Shown piece by piece: positions 8,464-16,613 of a DNA stretch of 64,000 nucleotides. A program made the position numbers and the translations under genes. Within the stretch, counting starts at the first letter, position 1. Every line of letters starts with the position of its first letter. The notes under the pieces are model-generated. The model was not told the DNA's origin, did no database searches, and was given only the letters and a program-made list of their open reading frames with translations. The DNA is from Bacteroidota bacterium (GTDB lineage Bacteria > Bacteroidota > Bacteroidia > Cytophagales > Cyclobacteriaceae): positions 186,001 to 250,000 of the forward strand of contig JAFDYT010000017.1 in assembly GCA_018266055.1 (NCBI GenBank), given 5' to 3'.

Positions 8464-9444
8464 TTAAATCCCGGCCAATTGTTCCATGGCTGTCTTCTCT
8501 TGCCCTGCAATTGTTTTTAGCAATGCCGAAGCCTGGTGTACATACGTAATGTCACGGGTAAGACTCACTTTCTCTAAGAGCTGCGCCACTTCTGTCCATC
8601 GGCTTGCAATCTCTATAAACTCCAGATGCGCTTTCTTCAGCGTCGGCAAGCCAATCAGTGCATAACTCTCGCGAAGGAAATCACGGTATAAATTTCTGAA
8701 CAACGCGCCGCCGGTTCCTGCCTTCTCCATCAGCATAGCAGTAGTTCCAAATTCGTTGGCGACGTCTTTGCTCGTAGCAAACCAGTGGGTAAGTTCGGCG
8801 CCGGTTTTGAGAATTCCTTTATAGCCGATGTTAGCGATGGGCGGATGGATATATTCTTTCGCATTATTTTTAATCGCCGCACGCACGGCCTTTTTAAGAT
8901 CAACTTTCTCTTTACCCTGCTTTAAATAGTAGTACAAATTCTTTGATCCCATCGGTCCCTTTTCGGCACGCGCCAGCGCAAGACTTTCCAGACTTGTTTT
9001 CACCTGCCCTCCTTGCTGCCGCGTGTCAACAAGATAGGCGTAATGATTATCGTAGCCGTAGATGGCGACGTAATGACCTGCAAAATGAAATGGCCTAGTG
9101 AAATATTCCAAGTGAAAACAATCGAGCTTCAGGCCTACGGCTTGTCCTCCATCGAGTAGTTCTTTCACGGCAGCCCATGCTTTGACGGAGGAAGAAGTTT
9201 CCTTTGCAATCAACTCAAGATTTAGATTGCGCGCTATATTCTGTGTGAGTTGGTCAGGTTTGATACGACCACCGATAAATGGAAAATCCATAGTCTTCAT
9301 CTTCCAAAAGATAAATCCGAGCCCTTCGCCCAGACCAAATAACATAGGCTCAGAAAGCTCAATACCTAATTGTTGCAGCAAGGTACCAGTAGCGGTAGTT
9401 TCGCAGTGTTCACCGACAAAGGGTTTCAAATGATCGAGTTTCAT
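8464..9444 (-). CDS. BtrH N-terminal domain / DUF4872-like protein
   Basis: 326 aa, cytoplasmic, no signal peptide. The N-terminus has the BtrH_N signature GEHCETTATGTLL at 11-23 with conserved His-Cys. A papain-fold-like core follows with GHYVAIYGYDNHYAYLVDTR near 123-142, where His and Asp could complete a Cys-His-Asp triad. The second half fits DUF4872. BtrH of butirosin synthesis is an acyltransferase moving an ACP-bound side chain onto an amine (family knowledge). No ACP or antibiotic gene lies nearby, so its substrate is open. It lies between two secreted metallopeptidase-like genes. Confidence 0.75.
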   Translation of the reverse strand: MKLDHLKPFVGEHCETTATGTLLQQLGIELSEPMLFGLGEGLGFIFWKMKTMDFPFIGGRIKPDQLTQNIARNLNLELIAKETSSSVKAWAAVKELLDGGQAVGLKLDCFHLEYFTRPFHFAGHYVAIYGYDNHYAYLVDTRQQGGQVKTSLESLALARAEKGPMGSKNLYYYLKQGKEKVDLKKAVRAAIKNNAKEYIHPPIANIGYKGILKTGAELTHWFATSKDVANEFGTTAMLMEKAGTGGALFRNLYRDFLRESYALIGLPTLKKAHLEFIEIASRWTEVAQLLEKVSLTRDITYVHQASALLKTIAGQEKTAMEQLAGI

Positions 9445-9576
9445 GTCTTTTTTCTTCTAAATAAGCTAGCCTCGCTGACAACATTATGTCAGCAGCGGGT
9501 CGCTTTATTTAATAAAAGAAAAGAATCATCCGTACAAGCATGATGAATGCTTCGGCAGCTAGATCAATAGCCTATA

Positions 9577-10554
9577 CTATTCGTACTTGATCAGGGTGAT
9601 ATCATCGAAATAAGCAGTGCCCTGCGAAGGTCCATCCATCATCAGATAGATTATAATTCGCGAGGTTGCATTGATGTAATAGGGCAACTCCACTCTGTAT
9701 TCAGTAAAGTCTGCCGTGCCGAGGATAGGTACGCTGCCTTGGGTAGTCTGAAGGTACAAAGTCCTTGAATCTGAATCTCCCCGGAACGCAACGATCACGC
9801 CATTGCCGCCCGATACACCCTCTAGTCTTACCTTCACTGACAATACCAAGCGGTCTCCTTCCTTAATATCTGGTGGCGGTGCAATCAGGTAAGCCCAATA
9901 CGAGAAGGCAGAGACAGAGGGTGAGTTCATCTTTAAGCTATGACCTGCCGTCACGAACTTCTCAGCCGACAATACTCCGGTTTGATAGCTGCCGGCACGC
10001 TGCACAAAATCCCATTTGTTCGAGGCATAGTTAATAGTATCTGAAAAGACTATGGTCGGTGTAGTTTTAATGTTGCCCCACGAAGGCGGAGGGGTTGAGG
10101 GATTAAACAATTCGTCGAGATAATATTTTCTTCGTTCGGGAGTTTCGGGCACATACAGACCAAATTGACTTCCTGCGAACATCATGGTTTTATAATCACC
10201 ATTGGCAAGTTTCGCGTTGTCGTGATTGCGGCCCAACACGGCGTGGCCCAGTTCATGAAACATCAGTATCTCCTTGTCGGTGTCGCTAAGCTGTGCCCAG
10301 CATGTAGCCCTAGTGCTGATCTGTACCTGATGGGCCACTTGAACTCCATAACCACAGTAATAATTCAGCGTGTCGGAATAAATGATTCTGAGTAAACTCA
10401 CGTCGGGGTTAAAACCACGCGCATTGGCTTCTGACACAAACCGATCGAGGTAGGTTTTAAAGGTTGGATCTTCAAACACCGGAGCGGTTGATTCTTCCTT
10501 CTTGCACGTGACCGCAAGTATCACCAGAAGGACGAAGGGAAGCTTATTTTTCAT
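9577..10554 (-). CDS. Lipoprotein with metzincin-like HExxH domain and C-terminal beta-sandwich
   Basis: 325 aa. Signal peptide with Cys17 in LAVTCKKEES as probable lipid attachment. The peptidase region has HELGHAVLGRNHD at 100-112: His100, His104 and His111, one residue further apart than the classical HExxHxxGxxH, with YKTMMF (121-126) as a possible Met-turn. Cys67 and Cys85 may form a disulfide. Residues 165-325 look like a carbohydrate-binding-type jelly roll ending AYFDDITLIKYE. Likely surface or periplasmic; substrate unknown. Start chosen at the ATG before KNKLPF. Confidence 0.75.
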   Translation of the reverse strand: MKNKLPFVLLVILAVTCKKEESTAPVFEDPTFKTYLDRFVSEANARGFNPDVSLLRIIYSDTLNYYCGYGVQVAHQVQISTRATCWAQLSDTDKEILMFHELGHAVLGRNHDNAKLANGDYKTMMFAGSQFGLYVPETPERRKYYLDELFNPSTPPPSWGNIKTTPTIVFSDTINYASNKWDFVQRAGSYQTGVLSAEKFVTAGHSLKMNSPSVSAFSYWAYLIAPPPDIKEGDRLVLSVKVRLEGVSGGNGVIVAFRGDSDSRTLYLQTTQGSVPILGTADFTEYRVELPYYINATSRIIIYLMMDGPSQGTAYFDDITLIKYE

Positions 10555-10690
10555 GAGGTAGGTTTCCTACTGAAACGCAAGAGACCACATCAGGGTTTAT
10601 CTGACGACCTGAGATACCACTGGTCCATTATTACGACGAAGATAAACCACGAAAGAAATAATCAATCTCATCGAGCGTTACCTTTACATC

Positions 10691-11110
10691 ATGAACATAC
10701 CCTCAGGAATAAAAACCGTCATCAGTCTGGCGATGCTTGTCGCGGTGGTCGTGTTTATTTATTTTTTCACCACGCATCAGGACGAGAAGATGCCATCTTC
10801 ACCCACGGATTCTCTGTCAACTGTCGATTCCATTTCACTCCCATCCGCCAGCACCGCAGGCGCAAAGCCTCAGGCGAATGCCAAAGACAATTCTGTACCT
10901 GTGGTGGCTGAGTACATTCACGCACAGGCAGCAAACCCTTCGACGGTAGAGTTTTTGGAATGGTCGGCGCTCTCTGCCGAAGGAGCATACTGGAAAGTCC
11001 GCTGCAAATACGTCTCCACGACTTCGTTCCATGCCGAGGTTACTACCAATGCCTGGTTTTACATTCAACACCAACGCGTGGTGTACACCAAAGTCATTTC
11101 AAAAATCTGA
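10691..11110 (+). CDS. Hypothetical membrane-anchored periplasmic protein
   Basis: 139 aa. One N-terminal transmembrane segment (about 8-27), then a Ser/Pro-rich linker to residue 65, then a small C-terminal domain with NPSTVEFLEWSAL ... YWKVRCKYVSTTSFH. That domain has the look of the small folds that read out residue-level covariation in lipoprotein or inner-membrane anchors, but I recognise no named family. It is convergent with the histidine kinase gene (19 bp between ends) and divergent from the metzincin-like lipoprotein gene. Confidence 0.65.
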   Translation: MNIPSGIKTVISLAMLVAVVVFIYFFTTHQDEKMPSSPTDSLSTVDSISLPSASTAGAKPQANAKDNSVPVVAEYIHAQAANPSTVEFLEWSALSAEGAYWKVRCKYVSTTSFHAEVTTNAWFYIQHQRVVYTKVISKI

Positions 11111-11128
11111 ACAATTCACACGTACGTT

Positions 11129-13093
11129 TCACCGATCCGGCTTTTGACTTGGTGAAATCGGAAACACAACGGTCACCGTAGTGCCTTTCCCTACTTCACT
11201 TGTCACCTCAATTTTACCTTCCAGTGTATCGACCGCTCGCTTCACAATGGCCAGTCCGAGACCAGTACCCTGAACTGTTGTTGCATTCGCACTTCGCATA
11301 AACGGAAGGAATATTCTTTCCAGATCAGCACAAGGAATGCCGATGCCATTGTCTGTTACGGCAATGGAAAAATGCGATTCGTCGGGATTGCTAACCACCA
11401 TAGTGACCACCGAATCCGCGGGTGAAAACTTGAGTGCATTGCTGACCAGGTTGGTCAGTATAAGGTGCAGCAGTTGTTGATCCGTCAATACCTCGTCGGT
11501 CTTTTGCTGCAACAACAGGTTTACCCGTCCAGACAACATGGACGAGGTTTCGTTCAGGGCGCCTTTGACAATAGTGCCCAGCGAGTGCATCGAAAGCGTG
11601 CAACTGAAGAATCCCTTTTCGCTTTTTTGAATCGTCAGAATCTCTTCCAGCAAAATGGCCATCTTGCTGACCTGCCAATCTATCACCTGAAGCTTTTCCT
11701 TGAGTTTTTCATCTTCAATCAAGTGACTGTAGCGGCGTATAAAACCTGTAGCCAAACTTATCACCGCCAGCGGTGTGCGAAACTCGTGCGACGTGGTGGC
11801 GATAAACTGCGCCTGCAAATCCGAATATTCTTTCTGCTTTTGCAATGCCTCGCGCAAGGCCACGGTGCGCTCTTCCACCTTTTGCTCAAGCTGGGCATTG
11901 AATTTTTCGAGGAGCTCGCGCTCGTGGTGTTCTTTGGTGATATCCACGGCTATGATCATGACCACGGGCTTTTCTCCCACCCTGATCATCGGGGTGTAGG
12001 TGCGTCGATACCATTTTTTTTCCCCATGGATCATGCGGCTTATTTCATCGGTAGTGGTTTGATTCGTTCTCAACGTCTCCTTGATTTTCTCAAGACGCGT
12101 TTCATTCGTCTTCTTGTCAAAAATCTCCTGTGGCGGCAAGGACATTACATCTTCCCTGGTGTACCCCAAGATCGCCGCAGCGCTGTTGTTAACGAATAAA
12201 AATCTATTTTCTTCATTCACTACCACCAACGGGTCTTCAATACTTTCGGCAATGGATTTATAATGCGATTCACTCTCTAGCGCAATTTTCCGAAGCGTCT
12301 CGGCTTTTTCCTCAAGTAATTTTCGTTCGGTAATGTCTACTACAATTCCATACAATTTCAGAGAATGGTCGGGTTGAATTACCGGCTTCTGGTAAAACTC
12401 CAGCCAGCGAATCCCTTTTCCGTGGATGACCCTGAACTCGCCGTGAAATACAATGTACTCCGGCATGGTGCGATACAATTCCTCGTGTAACCTCTCGTAA
12501 TCCTCAGGATGTACCACCCTGCTAATCCGCGACGCATCTGCTTTGATCTCCTCCGCATCAAGGCCAGTGATACGAAGGAAATAATCATTGGCGTACACGA
12601 CGCTACTGGTGTGATCGGGCCGCACGAGAATGGTAAAGTGCCCTGTGTTGGTCAGGTTAGCAAGGTTTTCCAGGTCTTCCCGTGCTGTCGTGATTTTGGT
12701 TTTGCTTTCCCGGGCTGATATATCAATAAACACCATGTGAAAGAGTGCCGACTCTTCGTCCTGTTTGGTCACGGAGCCAATTCCTTCCAGCCGTACTTCA
12801 CTTCCATCTCTGCGCACCACCATAAACTCTTCATGCCAGGGTGATAATGTAGCCATGGCGCGCTGGATGGAACTGTTAATCCGGTCCAAGTCTTTGGGAT
12901 GAATAAACGGGGTAAGGGAAAATCCCTTTTCCTGAACGTCTTCGCGACTGAGGTGCAGCAACGAAAGAAGGCGATAGTTTAACTGTATAATGCGGCGGGT
13001 ACCATCCTTGAAAACAAGAGCAGTGTAACTCGGCACAGGCGAATCTTCAATTTCAGAAATAAGCAGTTTTGAATCAGTCATCGGGGCAGCCAT
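11129..13093 (-). CDS. Three-PAS sensor histidine kinase
   Basis: 654 aa. Three PAS/PAC domains at about 20-128, 150-258 and 275-388, a coiled coil at 390-425, HisKA with phosphoacceptor His436 in ATTSHEFRTPLAV, and HATPase_c with N box around Asn552 (LTNLVSNALKF), DNGIGIP and GTGLGLAIVKRA. There is no transmembrane segment, so it senses a cytoplasmic signal. No response regulator is adjacent; it is an orphan kinase. A second ATG at 13081 (MTDSKLL) could be the true start. Conserved heme or flavin ligands are not evident in the PAS domains by eye. Confidence 0.93.
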   Translation of the reverse strand: MAAPMTDSKLLISEIEDSPVPSYTALVFKDGTRRIIQLNYRLLSLLHLSREDVQEKGFSLTPFIHPKDLDRINSSIQRAMATLSPWHEEFMVVRRDGSEVRLEGIGSVTKQDEESALFHMVFIDISARESKTKITTAREDLENLANLTNTGHFTILVRPDHTSSVVYANDYFLRITGLDAEEIKADASRISRVVHPEDYERLHEELYRTMPEYIVFHGEFRVIHGKGIRWLEFYQKPVIQPDHSLKLYGIVVDITERKLLEEKAETLRKIALESESHYKSIAESIEDPLVVVNEENRFLFVNNSAAAILGYTREDVMSLPPQEIFDKKTNETRLEKIKETLRTNQTTTDEISRMIHGEKKWYRRTYTPMIRVGEKPVVMIIAVDITKEHHERELLEKFNAQLEQKVEERTVALREALQKQKEYSDLQAQFIATTSHEFRTPLAVISLATGFIRRYSHLIEDEKLKEKLQVIDWQVSKMAILLEEILTIQKSEKGFFSCTLSMHSLGTIVKGALNETSSMLSGRVNLLLQQKTDEVLTDQQLLHLILTNLVSNALKFSPADSVVTMVVSNPDESHFSIAVTDNGIGIPCADLERIFLPFMRSANATTVQGTGLGLAIVKRAVDTLEGKIEVTSEVGKGTTVTVVFPISPSQKPDR

Positions 13094-13181
13094 GGCTGGA
13101 GTTTTTCCTCAACTAATGTAAAGCCTTTGCGAATGCAGTCCTACCGTATTGCTTCTTTTAAAATATGACTTTTGTCCTTGT

Positions 13182-13865
13182 TCATTTTACTTCCGGATTT
13201 TCAGTGCGCATTCCATACACAAGCAGGTATCCGATCATCCAAAACTCTCCGACAGTTGCAGGAAGTGGCAAAACTGCTACCAGCGCAGGAGCCAAATTCA
13301 TACAGTTAAGAAAGGTACTCACCAGATACCCGATCCCTCCCACGATCAAAGTCCATCCCAACCACAACGGCATTCTTCGCGACGTGATTACCACATACCC
13401 CATGGGAATCAGCCACAAGCCGAAGAACAAGCCTCCCACCATCCACGCGTTTGAAATGATGGCGCTTAAAAGTTGTATCAGAATGACTTTCTCCTCCACT
13501 CCCGGAACTGCTGCATGCGCTATTTGGATGGCCGCACCCATCGCGATGGCGCTAACCATGATGGCGGCTGAGTTCATCAACCCCCACCCTGCGATGGCAA
13601 AAGCAGCCCATGCTTTTATCTCTCTGAAGAGCCTATAAAACCACACTGCGGCAAGCGCCTGCGAACCAATTATCACAACCTCCAGCACAAGCCTTATTCC
13701 TGCCACGGACTCAGGTTCGGTTAAGTTGGTCAATGTCTTTTGCGCATCGCCGGAGACAAAAACCTGCGGATGAAATACCATAAACCCTAACACGCCGGCC
13801 ACGGCCAGCAGGAAATACCAGAGGCCCGTGACCCGCGCAGCGGCTACTTGTTCTTTATGCTCCAT
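13182..13865 (-). CDS. DUF4386 family membrane protein
   Basis: 227 aa with about six hydrophobic helices, starting MEHKEQVAAARVTGLWYFLL and containing the typical DUF4386 pattern of a gap after helix 1 (HPQVFVSGDAQKTLTNL) and LGLWLIPMGYVV-like text (GLWLIPMGYVVITSRRMP). The family is of unknown function and sits in the inner membrane. It is transcribed in the same direction as the kinase gene, 88 bp upstream of it, but no functional link is evident. Confidence 0.85.
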   Translation of the reverse strand: MEHKEQVAAARVTGLWYFLLAVAGVLGFMVFHPQVFVSGDAQKTLTNLTEPESVAGIRLVLEVVIIGSQALAAVWFYRLFREIKAWAAFAIAGWGLMNSAAIMVSAIAMGAAIQIAHAAVPGVEEKVILIQLLSAIISNAWMVGGLFFGLWLIPMGYVVITSRRMPLWLGWTLIVGGIGYLVSTFLNCMNLAPALVAVLPLPATVGEFWMIGYLLVYGMRTENPEVK

Positions 13866-13920
13866 TCTTTAACATCAATTTTAATTTGTAAGCGATATCT
13901 ATCTAATATCTTTTTGCTAA

Positions 13921-14259
13921 TCAATCGCTGGAGACAGATTCATTGGCTATTTGCATTCCCCGCATAGCATAAAAGATCAAAAAAGCAAAAACACCCACTG
14001 GCCTATAGAGAACAGTAGCCAGTGTGACATACTTCATGCTCACATTGTATTTCTTAGAATCAATACCTACGAGTATAGCAGTTATAATATTGAGTATAAA
14101 ATTGAAAATAAAAGGCAGGTAGAATCTTATTATTGGCTTCATCTGAACGTCGTCACTGGATGTATACTCCATCAAGAGCATATTAAAGACGAATGATATA
14201 AGATAGAAAGCAGACAGCGTCAGTGCATATTTACTTAAAAGCTTTGAGAGGTTGTTCAT
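13921..14259 (-). CDS. Hypothetical small membrane protein A
   Basis: 112 aa with three or four hydrophobic segments (about 11-30, 43-65, 75-97). No family recognised. Its ATG overlaps the stop of the next gene upstream on the strand as TAATG (14257-14261), so the two are almost certainly cotranslated. Lower GC than the conserved genes of the window. Confidence 0.65.
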   Translation of the reverse strand: MNNLSKLLSKYALTLSAFYLISFVFNMLLMEYTSSDDVQMKPIIRFYLPFIFNFILNIITAILVGIDSKKYNVSMKYVTLATVLYRPVGVFAFLIFYAMRGMQIANESVSSD

Positions 14260-14582
14260 TATTTAGAAATAGGTTTAATGGAGATAACTAGAAGATAAAA
14301 AAGCCCGCCAACCATTGGAATGCATACTGATAGCAGCCAAATCGGTAGTGCACTTTTGTTTGCCTTTAGTCGGTAAAAAATAATGAGACCAAAGCCTAGT
14401 TGGCCCACCCAATTTGAATATTTTGCGAATAACCCCAAATAAAGACCGAGGCCAAAAAATGGTGACAACGCCATGAGCATTGAGTTAAAGAGATAAAGCC
14501 CAACGAGCAACAAAGTTATCTCCAATAATCTTTGCGAAAATTGTTCTTTAGTGATCATCATCATTTTACTTGCATTTAACAT
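14259..14582 (-). CDS. Hypothetical small membrane protein B
   Basis: 107 aa with three hydrophobic segments (about 18-40, 47-66, 80-100). No family recognised; the layout resembles the small membrane protein coded directly downstream, and the pair may form a complex. Several Met codons lie near the start (MLNASKMMMITKEQF), so the true start may be 14562-14582. The upstream same-strand neighbour is the plug-domain protein at 14622-14933, 39 bp away. Confidence 0.65.
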   Translation of the reverse strand: MLNASKMMMITKEQFSQRLLEITLLLVGLYLFNSMLMALSPFFGLGLYLGLFAKYSNWVGQLGFGLIIFYRLKANKSALPIWLLSVCIPMVGGLFYLLVISIKPISK

Positions 14583-14621
14583 GGCTGTGTTTTTAGTCCG
14601 GAATCAAGTAACTCCCTTCAC

Positions 14622-14933
14622 TTATAACTTCTTGAATTTTTCCTGATCGGCTTGTCGCATTTTAGTGAATCCCTCTTTATTCAACGTCATCACAACCACG
14701 CCGTTTTGTCCGCGCGACCCATAGCTATCGGTCGCCTCTTTCCCTTTTACAATTTCGATTGACTCGATCCAGTTAGGATTTACATATACCACGAAGTCCG
14801 TAGTGATTGCCTCCTCTTTTACCGATACTCCATTGCTGTCGGTGATCAATGTTTTGTCCTCTGCTTTGATGACATACAATTTAGGATTGGGGTCAGGTGA
14901 AGTAAAACTTTGTCCCCTTACTGCCGAAGACAA
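14622..14933 (-). CDS. Small secreted TonB-plug-like protein, start codon unclear
   Basis: Residues near the C-terminus match the TonB-receptor plug motif: WIESIEIVKGKEATDSYGSRG then NGVVVMTL. No barrel follows, so it is a free-standing plug domain. The first permitted start is TTG at 14933, but the frame is open upstream to a stop near 15027 and encodes a signal peptide core (QIVILALVLVGLSSAVRG). No ATG, GTG or TTG precedes that core; the nearest candidates are ATA codons at 14975 and 14984. Either an unusual start or an indel. Similar plug motifs occur twice in the neighbour at 15115-15657. Confidence 0.65.
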   Translation of the reverse strand: MSSAVRGQSFTSPDPNPKLYVIKAEDKTLITDSNGVSVKEEAITTDFVVYVNPNWIESIEIVKGKEATDSYGSRGQNGVVVMTLNKEGFTKMRQADQEKFKKL

Positions 14934-15114
14934 TCCAACAAGAACTAGTGCGAGGATAACAATTTGATTTCTTATGGTGGTTATGATTAAGTCATGGATG
15001 TGCTGTAATTCTAACTCCCCTCCTTCTCAAAGATACAAAACTTGTTATGCTCACGAAGTTCGCGAAACGAGTGACTGTATGGAATAGATTGGTGATCACA
15101 TCTAGTTGGGGACG

Positions 15115-15657
15115 TCAGAATTTCTTTTTGGAATTGTAGAGACTCTTGGGTCGCTTGCATTCGATTTTTACTCCTACTTTTTTGTCTGTAATCTGATATT
15201 TATCTACGAGTGTTTTTTGATCAAGAATTTTTAGCTCCTTTATCAGTTTATTGTTTACCAACGCCAAATCTCCTTCAAAATTTGAAGTTAAGATTCGGTC
15301 ATTCAATATATATTGAATGTCGTTCGTGTTAATTTCATTCATGACTTTCGCATAGTCCTTTGAATATGACTTAAAAAAAGTCTCATATTTATCTCGCGCA
15401 AAACTTTTAGTTGAAATAGCTACTGCACCGTCTTTTGCTTTGTCCCCGAATTTTTTTGTGGCGTCTTTTCCATAATAAGTCACAACAATAGCAATGTCAG
15501 TCGGATTATATTTCATAATCTCACTTTTATCAACGGGCTTATCATTAATAATAAAATAAGGATTTGGTCCAAGTTTCTGTACGGCCTGATTAGGAGAAAG
15601 TTGAGTGGGCTTACATCCGAAAACAGAAAGTAAGCATAGAATAAAAATATATCTCAT
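15115..15657 (-). CDS. Lipoprotein with two plug-like repeats
   Basis: 180 aa. Signal peptide with lipobox Cys15 (LLSVFGCKPT), so probably anchored in the outer membrane or periplasmic face. Two repeats resemble the TonB plug beta-strand motif: IAIVVTYYGKDATKKFG then DGAVAISTK, and later IKELKILDQKTLVDKY then VGVKIECK. No barrel is coded. Related to the small plug protein at 14622-14933, which suggests local duplication. Function unknown; AT-rich gene. Confidence 0.7.
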   Translation of the reverse strand: MRYIFILCLLSVFGCKPTQLSPNQAVQKLGPNPYFIINDKPVDKSEIMKYNPTDIAIVVTYYGKDATKKFGDKAKDGAVAISTKSFARDKYETFFKSYSKDYAKVMNEINTNDIQYILNDRILTSNFEGDLALVNNKLIKELKILDQKTLVDKYQITDKKVGVKIECKRPKSLYNSKKKF

Positions 15658-15902
15658 TTGTTAATTATTTACTTTCCGACTATGATCTATTTGATCTTTC
15701 TTTTTGGTCTGCCAAGCATTGCTACCTATTGCATATTCTCTGACCTCCAAAATACCTGTTTATCTTTTCTTGTCCAACCCGTGAACCTTGAAGCATAGCA
15801 AGCTACTTTTGTACGACACGCTACAATTGAATTGATTGAGATTGATCAATGACAAGATCAACTACGGGCACAGTTCGCGGAATAGACCCTCGTGCGATAA
15901 AT
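15658..15902. other. Intergenic stretch, nothing recognised
   Basis: Between the plug-like lipoprotein start and the 21-bp repeat array. I see no open frame of interest, no tRNA-like fold and no clear promoter. The stretch is AT-rich with short A/T runs. Confidence 0.6.
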
Positions 15903-16196
15903 CGTACGTAAAACCCGGGTAGTCGTACATAAAACCCCGGTAGTCGTACATAATTCCCGGGTAGACTTACCTAAATTACGAGAAAGCTTACCGACATTAC
16001 GAGAAAGCGTACCGTTAATACGAGTAGTCGTACATAAATTACGAGAAAGGTTACCGACATTACGAGAAAACGTACCTAAATCACGAGAAAGCTTACCTAA
16101 ATTACGAGAAAGGTTACCGACTTTACGAGAAAGCGTACCTAAATACTGATATGTCGTACGTAAGTATCAGTAAATCGCACGCACGTAGCGATAATG
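15903..16196. repeat. Fourteen tandem 21-bp units
   Basis: Fourteen contiguous units of exactly 21 bp. The commonest version is CTTACCTAAA followed by TTACGAGAAAG; variants have CGTAC or GTTAC starts and ACCCGGGTAGT ends (units 1-3). The last three units (16134-16196) are degenerate. There are no spacers, so it is not CRISPR. As 21 is a multiple of three, one frame per strand is open, reading LSRNVGN-like heptads on the minus strand, but neither frame has a start codon. The period equals two DNA turns, so sites would lie on one face. Confidence 0.9.
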
Positions 16197-16201
16197 CGCG
16201 G

Positions 16202-16484
16202 GGTGGCGTTTTCTGAGGTTAAAAAAGGATCGGAATTAGGTGCCACCAGAACGGGATGCCGGAACTACCACTTGCCTTTCGCAGGCTGTCCGGCATGATA
16301 ACTAAAGGAGGAAATGAGATTTCATGACTATGCTTTTGTAGAAGCGGAGTACTCACCATCACGTTGTCACACCGGACGGAATTTGCGCAGAGGAATGCGC
16401 GCGATCCGGTGTCCCTTTGAAGATGCTATCAGTTATTCGTTAATTGTTAATCGCGCGGATAACAAATTAACAATTAACAGATAA
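16202..16484. other. Four successive inverted repeats beside the 21-bp array
   Basis: Perfect arms seen: GGTGGC (16202-16207) with GCCACC (16242-16247); ATGCCGGA (16256-16263) with TCCGGCAT (16289-16296); ACACCGGA (16369-16376) with TCCGGTGT (16405-16412), which also encloses GCGCA/TGCGC; GTTAATTGTTAA (16439-16450) with TTAACAATTAAC (16467-16478), extended outward by GTTAT/ATAAC. Four consecutive hairpins next to an array suggest a structured RNA or DNA element, or stacked palindromic repeats. The last one could also end transcription. Confidence 0.7.
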
Positions 16485-16613
16485 CACGGTATGACTCCTG
16501 CGGGCCTAGACAATGACCAAATTTTGGAATGAATTGTTGAATGAATCGTACACTCCATTCTATATGCTGTATTCTGTATTCTGCTAACTACTGTATCCTA
16601 ACTACTCCCTACC
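16485..16613. other. Gap before mutS2 with simple repeat text
   Basis: Contains GAATGAATTGTTGAATGAAT and a TATATGCTGTATTCTG-type simple text, followed by CTAACTACTGTATCCTAACT. Similar ATTCTG text recurs at 20350-20385. No gene seen. Confidence 0.5.

Noticed and set aside
11465-12199. 244-aa ORF antisense to the histidine kinase
   Set aside because: Shadow frame; the kinase frame has all domain motifs.
15858-16167. Heptad-repeat protein coded by the 21-bp array
   Set aside because: No ATG, GTG or TTG in the open frame; open frames follow from the 21-bp period.
15903-16196. CRISPR array
   Set aside because: The 21-bp units are contiguous with no spacers, and no cas gene is near.
16439-16478. 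Integron attC site
   Set aside because: The arms do not fit the R-box consensus and no integrase is present.
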